Shown: positions 1 through 11,544 of the stretch, in pieces
Numbering within the stretch: position 1 is the first letter of the stretch
Layout of the letters: each line of letters starts with the position of its first letter
Assembly: GCA_944990035.1 (NCBI GenBank)
Contig: CALYLX010000106.1
Span: 310,001-374,000 of the forward strand
Origin: Clitopilus passeckerianus
Taxonomy: Eukaryota > Basidiomycota > Agaricomycetes > Agaricales > Entolomataceae
Length of the DNA stretch: 64,000 nucleotides
Reading direction: 5' to 3'
Made by a program: the position numbers and the translations under genes
Notes under the pieces: model-generated
What the model was told of the DNA's origin: nothing
Seen by the model: the letters and a program-made list of their open reading frames with translations, nothing else
Databases searched by the model: none

Positions 1-767
1 GCTATGTTCGGGGACCTTGTGCGCTTGCCGTTCATGCCTGAGCAAAAATTCACTGAGATAGTGATTTGCCTTTCTCCGTAGTAGGGAAGTGTAGGCCGTA
101 CGCCGTTGTGAGAGAGCTTATCGGGAAAACCGAAGTGACTTGTCAACGCAACTTACCCCGTCACTCGAGATGTTAGTGCAACTCAGGCTGCATCTAGCCA
201 AGAGTTGCAGGTAACAAGGTGGTAAACTGTCATGCATAGTTTTTTGTTTCCTCTTTGGCTTCAACTTCGCTGGACAAAGTATGGTCGGAGAGCTGCACCT
301 TGACGCAAACACCCCGTACGTTCTGGAGCATCCAATGATTCGCCCTCCGATCTTCAAGCTTCAAGCTTCAAGAACCATTGGTGTCATGCCTTCCAGGACA
401 AGAACGAAAGCACAGCCGGGCTCCTCAGGTACCAGATGAACCGCCAGAGGTATCCATTCTTATTGTCATATGGTCTAAAAACTGCCAGAAAACGACATGC
501 AGAGTGAAGCTGAAGCCTTCCACAATGAACTTGTAAGAGCCACAGCTTGACAGGTCCAGCGGAGGCAAATGCCGAAACGATCGGAATCGCACTTCGGCCT
601 GCTCATGTCAGCCGATTTAGTTTCCAGCACAGCCTCCCGTCAATGACTCTGGCAAGCAGTCATCTCCACCGAATGTCTGCCATCCGTGGGTCTAGCTCCG
701 ACAAGGGTCCAAAAATGACTGCATTTGCAATGTTTGCCCAGAAAACGGCTTTTGAAAAGAACCCACC
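1..767. other. Upstream region of the Argonaute gene
   Basis: No gene is supported here. Short open frames occur on both strands but lack protein-like composition, splice continuity or recognisable motifs. The stretch probably holds the 5' leader and promoter of the Argonaute gene that begins at 768. I saw no clear TATA element. Confidence 0.5.
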
Positions 768-3700
768 ATGAGCACCCCAGAAAGTACTGGAAACAGAGGA
801 AACAGAGGAGACGGACGAGGTCGCGGAAGAGCCCGCGCATGGCCCCAAGGTCGAGGTCAAGGACGCGGAAGGGGTTCTCCTGCACCGTTTTCACCGCCAG
901 TTGAAGGGAGAGGAGGTTTCAGAGGCAGGAGCGTCAGAGGTAGTGACACTGGCGGCCCCGCTGGAGGAAGTCGAGGATTCAGAGGTGGCTACTCACGAGG
1001 AGCCCCAAGTCGTGGCCAAAGTGGCCCAGTGCCAGCTCTACCCCAAGATATTGGTCCCGTCATTATTCCACCTCGTCTGAGCCCACAAAGCCTCAAAGAC
1101 CTTACGGACCGTTTCCGCTCTCTCTCAGTGACTTCGGGACCTGAGCGACCTCTTCGTCCCGGCTACGGGACGAATAGCACAGTCGTTAAAGTCCAGGCTA
1201 ATTTCTTCCCGATCAAACTCCCCAAAGGGCCTTTCTTCGACTACGCTGTTACGATGACTCCCAAGCCCCGCAGCGCGTGGGAGCGCAAGCAAATATTTAA
1301 ATTACTGGTCGACAGCCAAGAAATGGCGCAATATCGTTCACATGTCGCCCATGATAATACCCAACGACTGTTATCAATAAAAGTTCTCCGGGAGGATCTA
1401 GAAATCAATGTTCCCGTTCATGAGGATGGGGACGAGCCGACGGTGGGCTCAACAATGTACACAGTCAATGTCGTTCCAAAGGGTGAACTCGATCTAACGC
1501 AGCTTAAAGAGTACGACCTCGTTATATTTTGCTCCTCGGGCACCGCACTGATGGTTTTTTCCCCCTCAGTTTCATAGATGGAAAGCCCGAAACCCGTGCA
1601 AATGATCTTCAGCCTCTAGTTGGGGCTCTTGATCTCATCCTGCAGGCGCAAGCCAATCGTGAAGGGTACCGAATTGGGAAAAACAGATTTTTCATTCCCT
1701 CTCGAGCCGAGCGATACCAGCTGGGGCCGGGGATAGAGGCCTTGCAAGGGTTCTACCTTTCTGTGCGTCCTTCGTTCAAGGAGTTACTTGTTAATGTGTA
1801 AGTGTCCCTATCATTTCTGGTCCATGGATCCCACCTAATTATCCACAGCAACGTCGCCGTGACTGCGTTCTTCCATCCTGGAAACTTGGCAGAGGCAATG
1901 AGAACCTTCGGCCTCCGCACGAGTGGCGCAAGCATCACTTTGATGCAGAACTATGGCGACAGACTCAAGATAATGGTGAAAACGAGCCACTTGGGGCACC
2001 GCAAGAAGATCAAGACCGTCGGGACGACATCTGCTCGTAGAACCAGATTTCGGAAACAAGATGGTCAAATGACTACTGTTGAAGACTACTTCCTACAAGG
2101 TATGTTTCGCTGCCTTTTCTACACGGTTCTCAACTCATTCGAATTCCAGCATACAACATCACGCTCAAATATCCTGATGAAGTTCCAGTAGTCGATTTGT
2201 CCGGCCCAAATAGCTCGAACCCCGCCTGGACACCCGCCGAGCTTTGCGACATTCCTCCCGGCCAACCACTCTTTGATCTCAGCCCACGCCAAATAGCTGA
2301 GATGATCAAGGTGGCCTGCAACACACCACAAACAAATCGTGATTCCATCCTCAACAAGGGGTTGCCCTCCCTTGGTCTAGTCCCTCGTCTTCCACCTATC
2401 GGTGAATTTGGCATCGAGGTGATCGACGAACTATCTGTCGTTCCAGCGCGCGAATTAGCTCCGCCTGCTGTGACGTATGCTCAACGTCAGGCACGGGTGA
2501 AGGAGGCTAGCTGGAACTTCATGGGAGAAAAGTTTCATAGAGGTGCTTCCGTCGCCCGCTGGTGGGTCGTAGTCGTGCTGGACGGTCAGCGCAAATCGAC
2601 TGGGACCCAGGACCCACAAGTCCGCAATGTCGTCAATGAATTTGCTCAGAAGTGCAGGAGTAGTGGGATGAACATGTCCTCGACGGGGCCAGGAAATCCG
2701 GAATACGTGGAGATTTCATTACCACCTCAGCGGGGGAAGGATAGGAAAGACGCCATTACGTTGATCAGGAATAGATTCAATCAGAAGCTAGGCACCGCTG
2801 GGAAGCCTTCGTTTGCACTCGTTTTACTGGAGAACGAGGATTCTCATGTATATCCTGCCATCAAGGTTCGTATATCTCTGAACCTCTATATTAGCTGTTC
2901 CGACCCTTGTTACTATAGCGCATTGGTGATGTTGAACTTGGGCTGCAAACGGTCCATATCCTACTCGACAAGCTTTTCAGGAACAGAAGGCAAGACCAGT
3001 ACTATTCCAACGTAGCGTTGAAGGTCAACACCAAGTTGGGTGGAATCAACCACAAGGTTCGTTGCTCGTCCAGAACTCCTTCAGTGTCGCCAATCCTGAT
3101 ACATCTCGCACTTAGTTGGATGCTCCGGCGATGGTTTGGCTCAGGAAGAAGCCTACCATGATGGTTGGGATCGACGTTACACATCCTGGAATCAGAGCCA
3201 AATACGGTTCTCCTTCGATCGCGGCTGTCGTAGCCAATTCCGATGATGACTTCGTCCAATTCCCTGGGAGTATCAGGATCCAGGAAGGCAGAAAGGAGGT
3301 TAGTTCTATTGCCTCTAGTGTTCTTCCCTTCGCATTTCTGACGTGATGTCGGCCTCAGATGGTGCTGCAACTCAAGGAGATGATGATTGAACGCTTGCAG
3401 ACTTATGAGAGGAAGAATAAGAAACTTCCTGAACGTATTTTCGTCTTCCGTGATGGCGTTTCTGAGGTATGTCCGATCGATACTGTGTTTCCCGTTCATG
3501 GACTTTCATGGACTGACGTAAAGTCCAAACTAGGGTCAATTCAACGAAGTCAACGAAAAGGAACTACCCCAAATTTTGGCGGCGTTTGCTTCCTTTCCCT
3601 CAAAACCCGGCAAACCAACATATCGTCCCAAATTATCCATCGTGATCTGCGGCAAGAGACATCATGCACGGTATGTATACATTTCCTCGCATTGTCGCAA

Positions 3701-4313
3701 TTGCTGATGTGTTGCGCCCAAAGCTTCTACCCAATCAGCTCGCAGAACGCTACCAGGAACGGCAATACCAGACCTGGGACCGTCGTCGATCAAGGTGTTA
3801 CAGCAGTGTAACTCTTCCCCTAGCATTCCAATAGCATTCCAAGAATCAAAAATCTGACTTCGTTCCATAGGTTTGATTTCGACTTCTACCTACAAGCACA
3901 CGCGGGTATCCAAGGCCACGTCAAAGCAACGCACTACACCGTCATCTACGACGAAAACGCTTTTGGAGCGGACGAGATTCAACAAGGGACGCACCACGCC
4001 AGCTACATGTACGCTCGAGCTAGCAAGGCTGTTAGCTTGATACCCCCTGCCTACTACGCCGATTTGGCGTGCGAACGTGGGCGGTGCTATTTGAATGAGT
4101 TTCTGTCGTTTGAAGATCCTGAGAAGAATAAGGGGAAGGGGAAGGGGAAAGACAGGGGTAGGGATGCGGAGAAGGAGAGGGTTTTCGGTTTGGCTGAGAG
4201 ATATTGGGGTCAAGGGGTAGGTTCTTTCCTTTCTTCAGTTGCATCCCAGAACTGACATGAAAATTTCCCTGCAGTTGCATCCCGATATGAAGGATACCAT
4301 GTTTTATATTTGA
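768..4313 (+). CDS. Argonaute (PAZ-PIWI RNA-silencing protein)
   Basis: Small-RNA-guided silencing protein of the eukaryotic Argonaute family, similar to fungal QDE-2/Ago. I resolve 11 exons: 768-1510, 1570-1797, 1849-2099, 2150-2865, 2919-3056, 3116-3298, 3359-3466, 3534-3670, 3724-3807, 3871-4216 and 4275-4313, giving about 990 residues in one frame. Residues 1-90 are an RG/RGG-rich disordered tail. N, linker and PAZ regions follow, then MID, then a PIWI domain from about residue 640. The slicer residues are visible: Asp712 in GIDVTHPG, Asp785 in FRDGVSEGQF and His884 in ATHYTVIYDE. The C-terminus DTMFYI is the usual Ago end. A Lys/Gly/Arg-rich insert (KGKGKGKDRGR) lies near the C-terminus. 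The protein is probably slicing-competent. The start is the first ATG before the RGG tail. Confidence 0.96.
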
Positions 4314-4954
4314 AGCATCTTTTCACTTCTCGGCGACACGGGGCCAGGCACGTTGCCTACCGCTACCATCCCTTCCATTACAATGTATCATAGCCCCTAT
4401 TCTCTTGTACTATTACCACCTACACTCGTATATATAGAATGGAAGAACCTTGTGATGTCAATATGGCAGCCTGAAATAGAGTCATCGTGTGAGAATGTCC
4501 GCCTAGAACAACGCGTGCAGTAGCCCTCTATCACAGGCTTCCTTATGGTCATTTGGCAAAGCTTCCGAGCAACAAAACGCTATAAGCGTTCCCCTGCTTT
4601 GCCTCTTGCACCGTCTCTGCCCAGCTTGGGGCCAGGTTATAGCAGAATTGGAAGGTCGCAACATTACGAGGTACGCGACGTGCCGACGGCTAGACGGTGC
4701 TGAGGCTCTCTTGTTATCGGACTTCAAGTTTGGACTTACATTGCGCTTTCTTCAGCGGCATTCGAGCTTGCTCGTGCTCATATTGTACCGGCAGTCCCCC
4801 GCTGGAAAGCAGGGATCCCAGGAGGAACCCTTGCTAAGGACCCTGAACAAGCTTTGAAGAAAGCTGCACAGCGAACAGCCAGGTTTTAGGCCAACATTCA
4901 CAACTTCCAATCCTTGACCAACGGACGACAAACTGGATCCTTTTACCTCCCCAG
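4314..4954 (+). other. Argonaute 3' region and unresolved first exon(s) of the EOS1-like gene
   Basis: The Argonaute stop is at 4311-4313. The next gene is open from 4955, just after a CCAG acceptor at 4951-4954, and has an upstream stop in its frame at 4915. Its start codon must therefore lie on an earlier exon in this interval, which I could not place with confidence. Confidence 0.4.
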
Positions 4955-6284
4955 ATTTGCTGCTGACGCCTACGGACGACCCTCCGGCGTACACCCCAAC
5001 GCCAGAGCCTGGGCCAAGCGTAACTTTGCCCAGCCATCCTACAGTCCCAACCACCACCAACACCACAAGAACCAGAAGCTCAACTATCGGCACATCTAAC
5101 GTTCCCAGATCTCAATCTTCACCACTACTCCAACAGGAGTTCTCCTCCATACATCAAAGGATACCAAATGCTCGAAGTGACAGCGACACAGACGATTCCC
5201 AGAGTTGTGATACGGACGATGTTGGGCCACCGGCGTTTGCTGCTAGGGCTCGGAACAGGCCCAGTTCGAGTGGAAATTTGCGCTCGATGGCGGGGTTGTC
5301 GATGACGGGCATGTCGAGTGGGTTCAGAGGGAGCTCAAGGTTCGGGACTGGGTCTGCAGCTGGGTTGTCGAGGAGGGCAAGGGAACAGCCAAAGCCTATA
5401 TCCACAACTCCTGGGACGTTAGGAGCTGGAGAGACCGAGACCGAACTTGATGAGCCTGTAGGCAGTTTTTTTCTCCTGTTATGCAGAGCATCGATGTACT
5501 GATTCGTTCTTCAGCCTAGACATCTACCAACCTCAAGGATTCACCCAAACTCAGACCCTCTTCTCTCACTGAACGCACTCGAACGAATAACGCCCTACCT
5601 GTTTGAATTCTCGCGGCTTCTCGCCGTCGTCCCTGCTGTGCTTGGAACATTGGTTCATCTATACCATCTATACAATCCACCACCTCCACTATCAGGAGGC
5701 ATCGGGCGAAGAGCACCAGAAACGAGTCGACTACGCCATATCCGCTCTTTGGGTTCGTATACAACCTCTTTCCCCTCTGACCTCGTTTTGACCTCAACCT
5801 CACCTAGGCAATCCTAACAGGCTACCAATGCCTCTACATGACCACCGGCCTCCTTGTCCGCTGGCGAGTCTACTACCCACCCTTCGCCACCCTCATCCGC
5901 CTCCTCGCACTCCAAGGGATCTGCTGGCCCGCAACACAAATTACTTGCACCATCCTCGACTCCGAAAAGAGGCCTGTGATCACCTGGGCTGCGATCGGGA
6001 CGTGTACGTGTATCAGCAGAAGCGTGCAGATTTGGGTGACGAGTAACCTTTGGTGGGAGACGAGGGATGCTGCTGGCAGCAGTAATGGCAGAACAGATCA
6101 TGAATCTTCTCCTTTGAACGAGAATAGTAGACGGGGCCGCTGGCGGAGGTGGACGGGTGGGACGTGGGGTGGAAGGAGGTGGGATTGGCATGAAGTTAGC
6201 AGGAAGTGTGTTCTCCCTGCTGGCATTGTGTATTTTATCATGGCGTGGGCGGAGCAGTTAAGGAGGGAGTTTGAGAATGGTTGA
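4955..6284 (+). CDS. EOS1: EOS1-like membrane protein (5' end unresolved, possible frame break)
   Basis: Resembles the fungal EOS1 family, ER membrane proteins linked to N-glycosylation and oxidative-stress tolerance. Exon 4955-5457 encodes a Ser/Pro/Thr-rich disordered N-terminus. Exon 5515-5752 carries the conserved block with NSDPLLSLNALERITPYLF and a hydrophobic helix ending in GTLVHLYHLY. Exon 5808-6284 carries ILTGYQCLYMTTGLL, RWRVYYPP and LLALQGICWPATQ, then further membrane segments. Between about 5650 and 5700 the family-like frame shifts by one base: PPPP is in one frame and RVDYAISALW in the next. Only the second frame joins in phase across the intron 5753-5807. Either a poor 43-base (5653-5695) or 58-base (5638-5695) intron exists here, or there is a one-base indel. 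The family call is good; the exact protein is uncertain. Confidence 0.75.
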
Positions 6285-6731
6285 CAAAATGGAGGTACTG
6301 AGGGTTCTTGTTTGTTGTTTCTTTCCTTTTGATGGTGGATTTGATACATGTGGTTCGTTCTTTACTGCTTCATTTATGCGTCAATTGTGATCTTTGACAT
6401 TTCAGTTTCGTCCCTTTGTTAAGCTAATTGTCCTGTCAGATTTCGGAGAAAGCCTCAAGTCTCAGTGGCGACGCAAGTAAAATTGTGTTCTTGCATACCG
6501 AGTCCCTGCTGCGTCGATTTCAGAACTCTTTGCGCGACCCTTGCAGATCTCTGGGAGTTCCCACTTCTAAGCTCCCCCACGTGTTCATATTCGCTTCGCG
6601 TCATGCATTTATGGACTAGTGTACCTGCACACCGTCGATATATATCGCAGGCAATCGATGGGAACTCGCCCACGTTATCACTCATCATTCCTCTGTAGTC
6701 GTGTCCAACGACGCTGGGATCAGTGACTCTG
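6285..6731 (+). other. Leader region of tandem membrane-protein copy 1
   Basis: No gene is resolved. The part from about 6570 resembles the leader of the second paralogue (about 9750-9960): GTTCATATTCGCTTCGCGT here against GTTTATATTCGCTTTACGT there. The tandem duplication therefore included upstream DNA. Confidence 0.45.
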
Positions 6732-8096
6732 ATGTCCTCTGGGCCTCTGTCGCCTGCAGTGACCGAAGCGGTCCAACAATATGCGTCTTTGGATATACCC
6801 ATCAATGTCTTCCTTTTTGGCATCATACCAACGCTGTATTGGGGTGAGCCATACGAGACACTAGCGTGCAAGAGCGACTGACCTCCCTCCTATCCTAGGA
6901 ATGGTCATTCCACTATTCGTCTACGCAGTCGTTGTTCTGAGGTGTGTTATAGATTCTCGCATCTTCAGTTGGGGCTTCCATCCACTCTCTCATACGATCT
7001 TGCACCTACAGGCGCCGTGGTTTCAAGACCAGTGGATCAAAAATCACAGCAGTATCGGGGCTGACGGGATTCATTCTAATGACTGTTATAGCTACTAGCG
7101 GTATCCGACCCGCACATCTCAATGTTGCGCTACCTCGCCTCCTGGTCACACCAGGGGTCGGAGCTGCAGACGCTGTAAACAAGGCTCAAAGTATTGCAAC
7201 ACCGATTAAAGAATTAGCCGTGGCGCTTCTGGTGTGTACACCCATGTTAACCTGAAAGCAGACATGACTGAGCCCGAACGGGAGGTGTACCAAAGCGATG
7301 CCATCGTCATTTGGAGAGCGTCCAAGCTTTTGAGCGGCCGTCGCGGGATGATATTTATGCTTTCGCTATGTTGGGCTGGTGGACTAGGTAAGACTGGTGA
7401 CTTAACGGGTCGTGACAAGTCTAAAGGGACCTTTCCCGGCATAGTTTGCTATATCCTCAAGGTTGTGTACATGAGCGGTTGGAAACAATATATGACCTAC
7501 AATCTGAAGACACACGCTATTCCAGTAAAAGTAGGATGGCCTGCTCGCTACATTTCCTTGTTCGTCAACTTGATAGCCACTGGGATGATGGGCCATAGAA
7601 TATGGTACGTAGCGTAGCGCAGCCACTCAGGCTCTCCCTTCATGGTGAATAATTCATTTATAATCCATTCATATAGGAAGCATAGCAGGCGTACGCGCGC
7701 TATCAGCATGCGCAAGCTAAGTGGGAAGATATTAGCCATTCTTGTGGAAACCGGCGGATGTCTTTGCATGTTACAGGTGCATTTTGTGCGCTGTCCTTAC
7801 ACGAGAGAGATAGAACTATCATCTTGACAGATAATCGACCGGCTGCTGGATCTGCTTGGCTTTCTGGGAGTCATCCCATTGGTTGTCTCCGCCAGACTCG
7901 TTGCGGAGACGGTCAACCAAGGAATGAATGCCTTCTGCGTGAGTTTCCTACCTAAAAGCTCTGCCTCCCATTATTCATGTTGTCTCAGGCTGTCTATCCC
8001 GTGTTGATCATTATGCTTATCGAATGCAACAAGACGCTTGAGGAGACTTTTGATCTGGGAACTATGCCTCGAGCGACCAACGCCAAGGCCCAGTGA
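6732..8096 (+). CDS. Predicted multi-pass membrane protein, tandem copy 1
   Basis: Not assigned to a named family. Eight exons (6732-6843, 6899-6941, 7012-7231, 7285-7387, 7445-7604, 7677-7776, 7831-7938, 7989-8096) join in phase to 317 residues. It starts MSSGPLSPAVTEA and ends DLGTMPRATNAKAQ. There are about seven hydrophobic stretches, with conserved landmarks RRRGFKTSGSK, FQSDAIVIWRASK-like (here VYQSDAIVIWRAS), ILKVVYMSGW, VGWPARY and RRTRAISMRKL. This looks like the 7-TM-like membrane proteins that are numerous in Agaricomycetes, but I saw no receptor signature. The paralogue at 9966-11328 has the same exon lengths for exons 1-7, which strongly supports both models. Confidence 0.8.
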
Positions 8097-9169
8097 AGAC
8101 TCCATATCCGGAAATCGCGTCAATTCGCCTGGAATCGTCCGGATCGTCTCCCATCGTTAGAGAATCGACTGAATTCTGCGCGTCGGAGATTTAGAAGCTA
8201 GTTCTTCAACCGGTTCAGTTTATCTATCTAGCCATATTCTGACGACATGTTGGATATGAAGCCGTTCCATAGCGCGGCGTCTTCCGGAGACAGTCAACTT
8301 GAAATCAAGAGGCAGACTACTTTCGCTGTTCTCTCTCTTCCCTACCTCCACCCTCCTCCACCTTACTGCATTTGTACGCCAACAGAATTCCTCCTGCTCA
8401 CTTCACCTCATGAGACATGCACCGTGTAGAAGATCTTCGATCATATAAACTGAGCACCACAGCTCTTTGGGAATTCCTTTAGCACTGATCCACGTCGTGT
8501 GAGCAGCACAGGCCGGCGCCGCATATAGTCACTCGTTCACCGGTGTCAAGCCACATCTGAAAAGAAGATAAGTAGCTTGGCTCAATTACCTTGCCTTTCG
8601 ACACCCTGATGGTTATTATTTGCTAGATGCTCTTAGCCCTTCCGCCGCCGCCTTAAAAATAACTATCTTGGTATGTCTTCCATTGGTTCTCCACTTTCAA
8701 TCACTCAACTAATCCTAAACGTTGTAGAAATTAGCTTTCCATGTATCGGAACCAGTACTTGTGCTCAAGACAGCACGGTGACACAAAGGTGACATTTAAC
8801 GGGGATATTTACTTGTAGAAGTAAAATAGTGTAACCGGTACTCTAGATTGAAATGAAAATTAAATATCGTTCGAATCCACCTAGCTAATGTCAAGAAACC
8901 ACAAGACTGCCCAACCCCCTGAAAGCACAAGCGGCTATGCTACCAGTCAATATGGGCCGATTGGAAGAGATGTACGCCTCCTGTAATCCGTTCAAATCGA
9001 CTGATATCTACGTTATTACCCTATCCCAAACGATGTAACCATTTCTCACTCGATCCAAAATCTACTATATGCACACTTTTCGCCTCAAATCGACTGCCAT
9101 CGACCAACTCGATTTTGGCAGATTTCATACGATTTCAACATATTCACTCTTCACTGGGGCCAAGGTTTC
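8097..9169. other. Spacer between tandem membrane-protein genes
   Basis: AT-richer spacer with no supported gene. I checked a GTTCGAATCC element near 8869 as a possible tRNA B box, but no A box or acceptor stem accompanies it. Confidence 0.5.
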
Positions 9170-9290
9170 AGCCGTAGAGGTGGCCGGAGATCGCCCCTAG
9201 GACATGGCCAGCATGGAGAAACATCAACCCGGCTTCCTTCCCAGTTCACGCCTGCAATCTTCAATGGCGATGTAAAATAGTCTCCTTCTT
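9170..9290 (+). pseudogene. Relic of the 3' end of a membrane-protein paralogue
   Basis: The stretch containing GGACATGGCCAGCATGGAG and AACATCAACC matches the 3' end and downstream sequence of copy 2 (11320-11400), which has GGACATGTCCAGCGTGGAG and AACATCAATG. Both continue into a similar TTC/CAC-rich segment and an ATGGC(G/A)AT block. It has no coding capacity of its own. It is a remnant of a former tandem copy or of unequal exchange. Confidence 0.6.
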
Positions 9291-9460
9291 AAAACCACTT
9301 TTCCGTTGTTTATTTTGTTTTAGGCTGTCTGTCCCGTGCTAATCATTATGCTTGTAAGACGGGCGAGGAGACCTTTGATCTGGGACCTATGCCTCCAGCG
9401 ACCAAAGACAACGTTGCACCCGTAGGGGCCGCCAGAGATTGCCTGGAAAATCACTAATGT
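9291..9460 (+). pseudogene. Relic last exon of a membrane-protein paralogue
   Basis: Carries the last intron end and last exon of the tandem family: TTTTCCGTTGTTTATTTTG, then TTTTAGGCTGTCTGTCCCG, as in copy 2 at about 11170-11210. The next codons should read IECNKT(L/V)EET as in the two genes. Here the sequence is shortened, so the frame is broken although the DLGP/CCTCCAGCGACC block and the CCCGTAGGGGCCGCCAGAG block remain. It is a decayed third copy lying directly behind the relic at 9170-9290. Confidence 0.7.
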
Positions 9461-9965
9461 GACTCTCCTTTGCCTTCGACGATAACGACGACGTAGAATT
9501 AGACTTGCATTTCTATCTCAATTCCCGACCCTCCAAACAGGTGGGATGTGTATTACCATGTTTATGTGCTATATCCTTGCCATCATGCAACCTCGCTTCC
9601 GAAACGGCCTCGCATTTCGAGTGATCACCGCGGTTTTAGTTCTCCCTGGGGCCTAAGAGCGAAGCCCTGGACAATCCATTATGCTTCACCATTGTTTTCT
9701 TCCTCAACACCTCAAACACACCGCCATCAACATTCCCCGTTTAGCTGCACTTTTTTCTCGCGGGTTTATATTCGCTTTACGTTATGGGCCAGTGGACCCA
9801 CAAACCTTTACTATATATCTCAATGCATCAATATTAAACCGCTCTCCGTATCTGCTCTGCATTGCTCTGTGATCGTCACCGGCAGGCTATTTGAAAGTTG
9901 ACTTTAAAGCTCTAGATCCTTTTGATATTTTTGGAGCGCTTGCAATACCTCCCTTGGTGTTGATT

Positions 9966-11328
9966 ATGTCCTCTGGGCCTCTCTCATCTGAAAAAACCTC
10001 CGCTCTTCAGTACTATGCGTCCTACAGTTTTTCCGCCAACATGATTGTTTATGCTATTATACCGGCTCTGTATTACGGTGATCGAGTGGAGATCCCCAAT
10101 GTGTCTTGAGGCAACTGCTAATATTTCGTCTAGGCATGACCATCCCGCTATTTCTCTACGCGGCAGGCGTACTCAGGTAGGTCCCATGCCCTGCCTATTT
10201 TTCCTACCAGTCTTCATATTCTCGTATACACCAGGCGTCGCGGTTTCCAAACCAGTGGATCGAAATTTACAGCGACCGCTGGGCTGACTGGGTTTATGTT
10301 AATGACTGTACTAGCTTTCGAGGGTATTCCATTCGCGAATACCGTCCTTAAGCTACCTATAGCCCTAGCTACACCGGGAGCTCAAGGTGCAACTCGTATC
10401 AACGTAGCTCAAAGTATCGCATGGCCGGTCAAAGAAGCGGCTGTGGGTCTTTTAGTGAGTGGCCTACATCAGCCTTGATATCAGATGTGACTGAATCTCA
10501 TTGGCGTGGAAGGTGTTTCAAAGCGATGCTATCGTTATTTGGAGAGCGTCAAAGATATTGATTGATCGACCAAAAATTATCTGGTTGCTTTGGCTGATTT
10601 GGGTTGGTGGCCTAGGTAAGAACTCATTTGACTCCCGGACAATTTTTAGACCTCATATGTCGTAGTGTGCAATATTCTCAAGGTTTTTTACATGAGTGGT
10701 TGGCATCATTTCTTGAACTTCAATTCTCCGAGCCATCCTTATGCATTGACATTGGGGTGGCCTGCTCGCTACTTCTCATTATTGGTCAACATAATGGCCA
10801 CTGGCATGATGTGCCATAGATTATGGTAAGTGACCAACCCATCGGCCCTCGACTCCCTTCATAGGAGATGATCATCTTCGATAGGAAGCACTGCAGGCGT
10901 ACCCGAGCGATCAGCATGCGCAAGCTTGGTCAAAAGACATTGGCAATTCTGGTAGAAACCGGGGGATTTCTTTGCTTTCTACAGGTGTGATTTCTTGTGC
11001 TTTCTTCAGACGAGATAGAATTCTTATTCTGATAGATGATTGACCGGATCCTCGACGTGCTTCTTGTCTTGCAGGTCATTCCAGAGTTACTCTTTCCCAA
11101 ATTCATAACGGAGCTTATAAACCAAGGAGTGACCGCCTTCTGCATGAGCCTCCTCCCTAAAAGTGCTATTTTCCGTTGTTCATTTGGTTTTAGGCTGTCT
11201 ATCCCGTGCTAATTGTTATACTTGTCGAATGCAACAAGACGGTTGAGGAAACTTTTGATCTAGGAACTATACCTCAAGCGGCCAAAGCCAACCCCTCACC
11301 CGTAGGAGGAGCCAGAGATCCGCCATAG
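9966..11328 (+). CDS. Predicted multi-pass membrane protein, tandem copy 2 (damaged splice donor)
   Basis: Paralogue of 6732-8096. Exons are 9966-10077, 10134-10176, 10235-10454, 10513-10615, 10666-10825, 10885-10984, 11036-11143 and 11194-11328; exons 1-7 have the same lengths as in copy 1. It starts MSSGPLSSEKTSAL, and RRRGFQTSGSKF, VFQSDAIVIWRASK, VGWPARY and RRTRAISMRKL are conserved. The donor after exon 7 is ATGAGC where copy 1 has GTGAGT. Read-through would stop at 11210-11212. An upstream GT at 11129 would instead splice in phase to exon 8 and remove five residues plus one codon's worth of context (VTAFC). The last exon remains open (VECNKTVEETFDLG) and extends 9 codons past copy 1. 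It could be a live gene with a shifted donor or an early pseudogene. Confidence 0.72.
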
Positions 11329-11544
11329 GACATGTCCAGCGTGGAGAAACATCAATGTGACTTTCTTCGCCGCTCACGCTTTAAACTTTACATGGCAATA
11401 TAGCATTGGACTTGTAGCAATTTCGGCTTCCCGATTTGAATGCCCGCAACTTTTGACACTTCCTATTTCCAGGCCTCAATGAAGGTCAGGATTTTAAACA
11501 CGTTAAGCGGGATAAAAAAAACATGGTGAGTTACTGTACAGACT

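Noticed and set aside
8860..8890. GTTCGAATCC resembling a tRNA B box
   Set aside because: No A box at the right distance and no pairing acceptor or anticodon arms around it.
6732..11328. Idea that the tandem membrane proteins are STE3-type pheromone receptors of a mating-type locus
   Set aside because: No STE3 landmarks and no adjacent CAAX pheromone genes.
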